The notes under the pieces: model-generated | Database searches by the model: none | Seen by the model: the letters and a program-made list of their open reading frames with translations, nothing else | What the model was told of the DNA's origin: nothing | Shown here: piece after piece, positions 24,338 to 29,622 of the stretch | How positions within the stretch are numbered: the first letter of the stretch is position 1 | Layout: every line of letters starts with the position of its first letter | NCBI GenBank assembly: GCA_947371415.1 | Contig: CANBPJ010000005.1 | Coordinates: 1-29,622 of the forward strand | From: Burkholderiaceae bacterium | GTDB taxonomy: Bacteria > Pseudomonadota > Gammaproteobacteria > Burkholderiales > Burkholderiaceae | Reading direction: 5' to 3' | DNA: 29,622 nucleotides | Program-made: the position numbers and the translations under genes

Positions 24338-25468
24338 ATGCGCATAGGAGTACCGCTGGAAACTAGGCCCGGGGAAACTCGAGTTGCCGCCACACCGGAA
24401 ACCGTTAAGAAACTAATTGGTCAAGGCCATACGGTTGTTATTCAAAAAGATGCGGGCGTGACAGCCAGCCAACCAGATTCTGGTTATGAAGCTGTTGGTG
24501 CAACCATAGGTAGCGCAGCTGATGCCTTTGGCGCTGAGATTGTTCTTAAAGTCCGCGCCCCAGAAGCTGCAGAGCTCAAACAGATTCAATCTGGCAGCGT
24601 TCTATTGGGCATGCTCGATCCATTTGATAACGACAATATTGCTGCCATGGCCGCTCAAGGCGTGACGGCATTCTCATTAGAGGCTGCCCCACGCACAACC
24701 CGCGCGCAAAGCATGGACGTCCTGTCTTCACAAGCCAATATTGCTGGCTACAAAGCCGTCATGATTGCTGCCAACGAGTATCAGCGCTTTATGCCAATGC
24801 TCATGACTGCGGCAGGAACAGTGAAAGCAGCTCGCGTTCTGATCCTGGGCGCTGGTGTTGCCGGCCTCCAAGCGATTGCAACTGCTAAACGTTTAGGCGC
24901 TGTCATTGAAGCATCTGACGTGCGCCCTGCAGCTAAAGAACAAATTGAATCTCTCGGCGCCAAGTTTGTTGATGTTCCTTATGAAACCGATGAAGAACGT
25001 GAAATCGCTCAAGGTGTTGGTGGCTATGCCCGCCCAATGCCTGAGGCGTGGATGAAGCGTCAATCTGCTCTCGTTGCTGAACGTGCTCAACAAGCCGATA
25101 TCGTTATCACTACCGCCCTCATTCCGGGTCGTAAGCCACCAGTCCTATTGCATAGCGACACCGTAGCCAATATGAAACCCGGCTCGATCGTGATCGACTT
25201 GGCAGCTGGTCGCGGCGATAACGGCTCAGGCAATTGCCCTCTGACAGAAGCAGACAAGATTGTTGAGAAAAACGGCGTGAAGATTATTGGCTACACCAAT
25301 CTCGCCAGCATGGTTGCGGCAGATGCCTCTGCTTTGTATTCACGCAACTTGCTCGACTTCATGAAGCTCATCGTTGACCCAGAGGCGAAGTTAGTCATCC
25401 CAACAGATGACGACATCGTTACCGCCTGCTTAATGTGTCGTGATGGCCAAGCCGTCCGCAAAAACTAA
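24338..25468 (+). CDS. pntAA: NAD(P) transhydrogenase alpha subunit, soluble NAD(H)-binding part (PntAA)
   Basis: This is domain I of proton-translocating transhydrogenase, which reduces NADP+ with NADH at the expense of the proton gradient. The 376 residues match the N-terminal part of E. coli PntA: 'MRIGVPLETRPGETRVAATPE', 'NIAGYKAVMIAA', the NAD-binding 'VLILGAGVAGLQAI' (GAGVAG at 171-176), 'ASDVRPAAKEQIESLGA', 'ITTALIPGRKPPVLL' and 'IVIDLAAGRGDN'. It stops after domain I; the membrane part is in the next gene, the three-gene arrangement known from Rhodospirillum and many beta-proteobacteria, so this is not a frameshift. The start is supported by GGAG 7 nt upstream. Confidence 0.97.
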   Translation: MRIGVPLETRPGETRVAATPETVKKLIGQGHTVVIQKDAGVTASQPDSGYEAVGATIGSAADAFGAEIVLKVRAPEAAELKQIQSGSVLLGMLDPFDNDNIAAMAAQGVTAFSLEAAPRTTRAQSMDVLSSQANIAGYKAVMIAANEYQRFMPMLMTAAGTVKAARVLILGAGVAGLQAIATAKRLGAVIEASDVRPAAKEQIESLGAKFVDVPYETDEEREIAQGVGGYARPMPEAWMKRQSALVAERAQQADIVITTALIPGRKPPVLLHSDTVANMKPGSIVIDLAAGRGDNGSGNCPLTEADKIVEKNGVKIIGYTNLASMVAADASALYSRNLLDFMKLIVDPEAKLVIPTDDDIVTACLMCRDGQAVRKN

Positions 25469-25481
25469 TAGAAATCTTTCG

Positions 25482-25486
25482 AAGGA
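25482..25486 (+). promoter_or_regulatory. Ribosome binding site of pntAB
   Basis: AAGGA lies 6 nt before the ATG at 25493. It shows that pntAB is an independently initiated gene rather than a frameshifted tail of pntAA. Confidence 0.75.
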
Positions 25487-25492
25487 AACATC

Positions 25493-25831
25493 ATGGATCT
25501 CGCTGCTTTTCAAAGCATCCTCACAGTCCAAAACATCACTGTGTTTGTCTTGGCTATTTTTGTTGGCTACCACGTGGTTTGGAATGTGACCCCTGCACTA
25601 CATACTCCACTCATGGCCGTTACCAATGCCATCTCTGGAATCATCATTGTTGGCGCCTTATTACAAACTGAAGTCATTGGTGGCGATGAGATTACTCTCA
25701 CCAGCATCATTGGCGCAGTGGCAGTCTTCTTAGCCTCAATCAATATTTTTGGTGGCTTTATGGTCACCCGTCGCATGCTTGAAATGTTCAAGAAAAAAGC
25801 TCCTAAGGCTGATGCGGCTGGAACTAAATAA
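25493..25831 (+). CDS. pntAB: NAD(P) transhydrogenase alpha subunit, membrane part (PntAB)
   Basis: This 112-residue membrane protein matches the C-terminal helices of fused PntA (part of domain II). Three hydrophobic segments are visible: 'ITVFVLAIFVGYHVVWNV', 'LMAVTNAISGIIIVGALL' and 'SIIGAVAVFLASINIFGGFMV', ending in 'TRRMLEMFKKK' and a short charged tail. It joins PntB helices to form the proton channel. It lies 24 bp after pntAA and 33 bp before pntB and has its own clear Shine-Dalgarno. Confidence 0.97.
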   Translation: MDLAAFQSILTVQNITVFVLAIFVGYHVVWNVTPALHTPLMAVTNAISGIIIVGALLQTEVIGGDEITLTSIIGAVAVFLASINIFGGFMVTRRMLEMFKKKAPKADAAGTK

Positions 25832-25864
25832 AACTAGAACAAGATCTATATAGAGACCACAATA

Positions 25865-27232
25865 ATGTCAAACATAACCGCGATTTCCTATCTCATTTCT
25901 TCGGTGCTATTCATCCTCGCCTTGCGTGGATTGTCTTCACCAACTACATCACGCCAAGGCAATACTTTTGGCATGGTCGGCATGTTCCTTGCCGTCATTA
26001 CAACCTTCATGATTCCTGACTTTAAGCCAGTCTTCTCATTGATTATTGGCGCGATTGTTGGCGGCGCGATCATTGGAACAATAGCTGCTAAGCGTGTGCA
26101 AATGACCAAGATGCCAGAGCTCGTAGCGCTCATGCACTCCTTTGTTGGTTTGTCAGCGGTATTGATTGCAATTGCAGCGGTATTTAATCCGGCGCATGAC
26201 CATACTGGTGCCCAAAAGATTGAGCTCTTCATCGGCGCATTTATTGGTGCCATTACCTTTACCGCTTCTGTCATCGCCTTCGGAAAATTGTCCGGCAAGG
26301 TCAGCGGTAAGCCAGTGACATTTGCTGGTCAGCATTTACTCAACCTCATCCTAGCAGTTGGCATGGTTTCTGGTGGTGTCATGTACTTCATGACTGGTAG
26401 CCACGAAGCTTTCTTAGTGATGTGTGCGATTGCTTTGGTATTAGGCGTGACATTAATCATCCCAATCGGTGGTGCCGATATGCCTGTGGTGGTATCCATG
26501 CTCAACAGCTACTCTGGTTGGGCGGCTGCAGGTATTGGCTTCACATTAAACAACCCAGTTTTAATTATTGCTGGTGCTTGCGTAGGCTCATCTGGCGCGA
26601 TTCTGTCTTACATCATGTGTAAGGCAATGAACCGCTCCATCCTAGCGGTATTGCTAGGCGGCTTTGGTGCTGAAGCTTCTGCTGGTGGCGCCGATGATGG
26701 CGGCCCAAAGAACTACAAAACAGGTTCACCAGAGGATGCGGCCTTCCTCATGGAGAACGCCGACACAGTGGTGATTGTTCCTGGATACGGTTTGGCAGTA
26801 GCCCGTGCTCAGCATGCCCTGAAAGAGTTGACTGAGAAATTGACTCATCACGGCGTGACCGTGAAGTATGCGATTCACCCGGTTGCAGGTCGTATGCCTG
26901 GTCACATGAACGTTCTCTTGGCTGAAGCTGAAGTGCCCTACGATCAAGTATTCGAAATGGAAGACATCAATAGCGACTTTGGCCAGGCCGATGTGGTGTT
27001 GGTGCTAGGTGCAAACGACGTAGTGAATCCTGCAGCGCGTACACCAGGTAGCCCGATTTTTGGTATGCCAATTTTGGAAGCCTTTAAAGCGAAAACCATC
27101 ATCGTAAACAAGCGCTCCATGGCTGCAGGTTATGCAGGCCTAGATAACGAACTCTTCTATATGGACAAAACTATGATGGTCTTCGGTGATGCGAAGAAAG
27201 TTGTAGAAGACATGGTGAAGTCAGTAAGTTAA
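25865..27232 (+). CDS. pntB: NAD(P) transhydrogenase beta subunit PntB
   Basis: PntB carries the rest of membrane domain II and the NADP(H)-binding domain III. The 455 residues (462 in E. coli) have about nine hydrophobic helices in the first ~260 residues, including 'GGADMPVVVSMLNSYSGWAAAGIGF' and 'SSGAILSYIMCKAMNRS', then domain III: 'VVIVPGYGLAVARAQHALKEL', 'IHPVAGRMPGHMNVLLAEAEVPYD', 'DINSDFGQADVVLVLGANDVVNPAA' and 'KRSMAAGYAGLDNELFY'. These match the E. coli nucleotide-binding elements closely. It is the last gene of the operon and is followed by a strong terminator. Confidence 0.98.
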   Translation: MSNITAISYLISSVLFILALRGLSSPTTSRQGNTFGMVGMFLAVITTFMIPDFKPVFSLIIGAIVGGAIIGTIAAKRVQMTKMPELVALMHSFVGLSAVLIAIAAVFNPAHDHTGAQKIELFIGAFIGAITFTASVIAFGKLSGKVSGKPVTFAGQHLLNLILAVGMVSGGVMYFMTGSHEAFLVMCAIALVLGVTLIIPIGGADMPVVVSMLNSYSGWAAAGIGFTLNNPVLIIAGACVGSSGAILSYIMCKAMNRSILAVLLGGFGAEASAGGADDGGPKNYKTGSPEDAAFLMENADTVVIVPGYGLAVARAQHALKELTEKLTHHGVTVKYAIHPVAGRMPGHMNVLLAEAEVPYDQVFEMEDINSDFGQADVVLVLGANDVVNPAARTPGSPIFGMPILEAFKAKTIIVNKRSMAAGYAGLDNELFYMDKTMMVFGDAKKVVEDMVKSVS

Positions 27233-27261
27233 CTAAGCACTAAGTATTCACCCCAATAAAC

Positions 27262-27284
27262 AACCGCCTTCGGGCGGTTTTTTA
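27262..27284 (+). terminator. Rho-independent terminator after pntB
   Basis: AACCGCC (27262-27268) and GGCGGTT (27273-27279) form a GC-rich stem with a TTCG tetraloop, running into a six-T tract at 27278-27283. It lies 29 nt after the pntB stop. Confidence 0.95.
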
Positions 27285-27347
27285 TTGGTTAAGATCTATG
27301 CACGCGCCTCTAGAGCGCAAAAAATAACATTAATAATGAGACAAGTA

Positions 27348-28313
27348 ATGAATATTAAAAAACTTTTACTTTTGGCGCTAGGTTTAGCTTGGATTGCATC
27401 CGTTCATGCTCAAAATACCTACCCCAATCGCACAATTCAAATAATCATGCCTCTGCAAGCTGGTAGTGGCGTTGATATTTTGATGCGTCCAATCACCCAA
27501 AGAATGGGGGAAAATTTAGGTCAAGCAATCACGATTGAAAATATTCCTGGCGGTGCGGGACTCATTGGAGCCACCAAAGTCGCTCAAGCCAATCCAGATG
27601 GCTACGTACTGGGCGCTTTCAACGACAGTATTTTGACCATGCTCCCCAATCTTCACAAGAAGATTGACTACGACCCAGTACAAAGTTTTACGCCGGTGTC
27701 TGAAGTAGCTGCAATTACCTTCGTGATGGTTGCCAATCCCAATTTTGCTGGCAATACTGCTGCAGACTTAGTTCGTATTGCCAAAGAAAATCCAGGGAAA
27801 ATTGATTACGCATCAGGAGGCAACGGCTCCCCCCAACATATTGGCATGGAGATCTTTCGCCAATACACCGGCGCGCCATTAGTCCACATCCCTTATCGTG
27901 GTGCGGCAGCAGCGGTGACGGATGTTATGGCAGGACAGATCCCAGTCATGATCAGCGCCCTGTCAGTGGTGTTGCCACATATTCGTGCAGGTAAGCTCAA
28001 GGTCTTGGGGGTAGCGAGCAAAACACGTTCACCCCTACTGCCAAACTCACCCACGATTAGCGAAAGCGTTAAAGGATATGAGTTTTCCACTTGGGGAGCG
28101 CTTGTTGCACCAAAAGGCATATCTCCAGCCATTGTTGCAAAACTCAATGACTCACTAGCATTGGCACTGAAAGATCAGAAACTACGCGACCAGTTAATAC
28201 AGCAAGGTTTTGAATTTGTACCTTTGGGCCCAGATCATCTAAAAGAAATGATTGCCCAAGGTTTAGCGAAGATGAAAAAAGTGATTAAAGATGGCGGCAT
28301 TCAGCCTGACTAA
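27348..28313 (+). CDS. Tripartite tricarboxylate transporter substrate-binding protein (TctC/Bug family)
   Basis: This 321-residue periplasmic solute-binding protein has a signal peptide (about residues 1-21, 'MNIKKLLLLALGLAWIASVHA', cleaved before Q). The mature part has the Bug pattern: 'YPNRTIQIIMPLQAGSGVDILMRPITQRMGENLGQ', 'IENIPGGAGLIGATKVAQANPDGY', 'YASGGNGSPQHIGMEIFRQYTG', 'HIPYRGAAAAVTDVMAGQI', 'LKVLGVASKTRSPLLPNSPTISE' and 'GALVAPKG'. The start is ATG 27348, which places the signal peptide at the N-terminus; ATG 27336 would add four residues. No TctA or TctB membrane gene is adjacent, the usual state of the many orphan Bug proteins in Burkholderiales. The ligand, probably a carboxylate, cannot be read from sequence. 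It is convergent with the OxlT-like gene. Confidence 0.93.
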   Translation: MNIKKLLLLALGLAWIASVHAQNTYPNRTIQIIMPLQAGSGVDILMRPITQRMGENLGQAITIENIPGGAGLIGATKVAQANPDGYVLGAFNDSILTMLPNLHKKIDYDPVQSFTPVSEVAAITFVMVANPNFAGNTAADLVRIAKENPGKIDYASGGNGSPQHIGMEIFRQYTGAPLVHIPYRGAAAAVTDVMAGQIPVMISALSVVLPHIRAGKLKVLGVASKTRSPLLPNSPTISESVKGYEFSTWGALVAPKGISPAIVAKLNDSLALALKDQKLRDQLIQQGFEFVPLGPDHLKEMIAQGLAKMKKVIKDGGIQPD

Positions 28314-28342
28314 TCTCGCCAATTAACATCATTTTTGCAAAG

Positions 28343-28370
28343 AAAAAGGCTAGCAATTGCTAGCCTTTTT
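28343..28370. terminator. 28-bp perfect palindrome, shared terminator of tctC and the OxlT-like gene
   Basis: The arm AAAAAGGCTAGCAA (28343-28356) is followed directly by its exact reverse complement (28357-28370). As RNA it folds into a GC-centred stem with a small central loop, and on both strands it ends in five U's after a five-A start. It lies 30 bp after the tctC-type gene and 34 bp after the opposing gene's stop, as expected of a bidirectional terminator. Confidence 0.92.
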
Positions 28371-28404
28371 ACTGAGTAAGAGAACTAAATTAGTAGCTTA
28401 TCTT

Positions 28405-29622
28405 TTATGCAGCTTGTGACTTCAGATACTTTGCACGCATTGGACGCAATACAAAGAAAGCAAGAATAGCAGCCGTTGCATCCAAAGCAATCATGATTGT
28501 AAATACAGGGATCCAGCTTTCGGTTACACCATGGATATAAGCAGCAATTGGGCCGCCGATGATAGAACCAACACCTTGAGCCATGTACAAGAAACCATAG
28601 TTAGTTGTTGCATGCTTTTGACCAAAAGTATCTGTCAATGTGGATGGGAACAAAGAAAAAATCTCACCCCAACCAAAGAACACAATACCTGACAAGATCA
28701 CGAACATCACTGGATCAGAGCGTGTCATCACCCAGAAAAACATCGCCACTGCCTCAAGACCAAAGGCAATAGTCATGGTGTGTTCACGGCCGATCTTATC
28801 TGAAACCCAACCAAATAATGGGCGAGTTAAGCCATTGGTTACACGGTCAATAGTCAATGCCAAAGGCAAGGCAGCCATTCCGAAAACCATTGCTGTAGTA
28901 ATTCCAAAATCTTTTGCAAATGCACCCATCTGCGAAATTACCATCAGACCAGATGTGGACATCATCGACATCATCAAGAACATCAACCAAAAAACTGGGG
29001 TCTTGAGCATTACTTTAGGAGCGATGCCTGATGCGGCAGCTTCAATCTGACCAGCTGTTTGCTCACGATCAGCATGTGGCACACGAATGCCCTGCGCTGC
29101 CAATAGACCAACAGCGCCAATGATGTATCCAAAGAATGTCAAAGTGCCCTGTAAACCAGTCTCAGTCAAGCTAGTAGCAATAGGGAATGTGGTCAATAGT
29201 GCGCCAATACCGTAACCTGCAGCAACCATACCAACTGCAAAGCCACGATTATTAGGGAACCAACGTACCATCAGGCCCACAACGCCAATGTAAACAATAC
29301 CGGTACCCAAACCACCAAGCACCCCATAAGTAATGTAGAGGTTAGAGACCGTAGTAAGGTTAGCTGATAGAACCCAGCTGAGGCCAGTCAAAATCGTTCC
29401 AATGGACAGCAAGAGACGCGGTCCGAATTTATCAACTAAGTAACCCTGAAATGGGGAGAAGAATGTTTGCAGCACGATCAAAATTGAAAATGTCACCTGC
29501 AACTCGGTCAATGTGACACCGAGTTGACCCATGATGGGCTTAGTAAACAAGGCCCAAACATACTGTGGGCTTGAAATTGACATCATGCAAATCACGCCAA
29601 GGGCTAATTGCACCCATTTGGA
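28405..29622 (-). CDS. OxlT-family MFS transporter (oxalate/formate antiporter-like), N-terminus outside window
   Basis: The frame is open to the right edge: a GTG at 29613 is available, but three more sense codons (S-K-W) precede it, so the true start probably lies beyond. The ~405 visible residues form a 12-helix MFS carrier with 'SSPQYVWALFTKP', the TM2-3 motif 'GYLVDKFGPRLLL', 'GLGTGIVYIGVVGLMVRWFPNNRGFAVG', 'TRPLFGWVSDKIGRE' and 'SLFPSTLTDTFGQKHATTNYGFLYMAQ'. These align with Oxalobacter OxlT. Arg264 (from the GTG) matches OxlT Arg272, but the position of OxlT Lys355 is Gln346 here, so oxalate as the substrate is doubtful. It ends at the shared palindromic terminator. Confidence 0.9.
   Translation of the reverse strand, partial: SKWVQLALGVICMMSISSPQYVWALFTKPIMGQLGVTLTELQVTFSILIVLQTFFSPFQGYLVDKFGPRLLLSIGTILTGLSWVLSANLTTVSNLYITYGVLGGLGTGIVYIGVVGLMVRWFPNNRGFAVGMVAAGYGIGALLTTFPIATSLTETGLQGTLTFFGYIIGAVGLLAAQGIRVPHADREQTAGQIEAAASGIAPKVMLKTPVFWLMFLMMSMMSTSGLMVISQMGAFAKDFGITTAMVFGMAALPLALTIDRVTNGLTRPLFGWVSDKIGREHTMTIAFGLEAVAMFFWVMTRSDPVMFVILSGIVFFGWGEIFSLFPSTLTDTFGQKHATTNYGFLYMAQGVGSIIGGPIAAYIHGVTESWIPVFTIMIALDATAAILAFFVLRPMRAKYLKSQAA

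Noticed and set aside
24338..25831. Possible frameshift splitting pntA
   Set aside because: pntAA ends cleanly after domain I, and pntAB has its own AAGGA and ATG after 24 bp; this three-gene form is known in other bacteria.
25845..25854. TCTATATAGA palindrome between pntAB and pntB
   Set aside because: A 10-bp AT-rich dyad with no loop room for an RNA hairpin; such palindromes are expected by chance in intergenic DNA.
28640..29050. 136-codon plus-strand open frame opposite the OxlT-like gene, and the similar 136-codon minus-strand frames at 18109-18519 and 25888-26298
   Set aside because: All are opposite membrane-protein genes, whose hydrophobic codons commonly leave the complementary strand open; the peptides show no domain.
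1..29622. CRISPR arrays, insertion sequences, prophage genes, tRNA or rRNA genes
   Set aside because: Looked for by eye: no regularly spaced repeats, transposase motifs, integrase, cloverleaf-like or rRNA-like stretches; the window is almost fully occupied by core genes.

Overview
The window is a dense, moderately AT-leaning chromosomal segment of a beta-proteobacterium of the Burkholderiales. Gene content and order fit Burkholderiaceae, most likely Polynucleobacter or a close freshwater relative: yhdP-nit-tldD, cobalamin adenosyltransferase divergent from glcDEF-yggS-proC, recG-ubiA, queA-tgt-yajC-secDF, a split pntAA/pntAB, Bug-type TctC proteins, and very short spacers. The genus is an inference; no rRNA or tRNA gene lies here. 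I see 25 protein-coding genes, two of them cut by the window edges, and no mobile element, CRISPR array, prophage or pseudogene. No gap exceeds about 175 bp.

Layout. 1-4824 (+): 3' end of yhdP, a Nit1-type amidase, tldD, and a Phe-type DAHP synthase that ends in tandem hairpins. 4872-5441 (-): PduO-type ATP:cob(I)alamin adenosyltransferase, with its start codon only 18 bp from glcD. 5460-11007 (+): glcD-glcE-glcF-yggS-proC, mostly with overlapping stop and start codons. 11004-14006 (-): recG then ubiA, with ubiA overlapping the end of proC by 4 bp. 14037-19549 (+): queA-tgt, then yajC-secD-secF behind a dyad-rich 122-bp spacer. 19565-22311 (-): purB then waaA, coupled by GTGA. 22407-23021 (+): YibF-like glutathione transferase. 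23048-24163 (-): mnmA. 24338-27232 (+): three-gene transhydrogenase operon ending in a textbook UUCG terminator. 27348-28313 (+): a TctC/Bug periplasmic binding protein. 28405-29622 (-): an OxlT-family MFS carrier cut by the right edge, separated from tctC by a 28-bp perfect palindrome that looks like a shared terminator.

How the genes work together. Most are housekeeping: envelope biogenesis (YhdP, WaaA, SecDF-YajC), tRNA modification (QueA, Tgt, MnmA), DNA repair (RecG), metabolite repair and cofactor homeostasis (Nit, YggS), and biosynthesis (AroG, ProC, PurB, UbiA). GlcDEF, the TctC protein and the OxlT-like carrier suggest use of small carboxylic acids, and PntAA/AB/B links NADPH supply to the proton gradient.

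I do not see a clearly novel multi-gene system. The observations most worth a second look are: an OxlT homologue with Gln where OxlT has the substrate-binding Lys355; candidate leaderless starts with a -10 box 6-7 nt before the ATG; a lysine-rich insertion with an A7 slippery tract in RecG; the dyad cluster ahead of yajC; and compact convergent junctions where stop codons sit inside hairpins or overlap.
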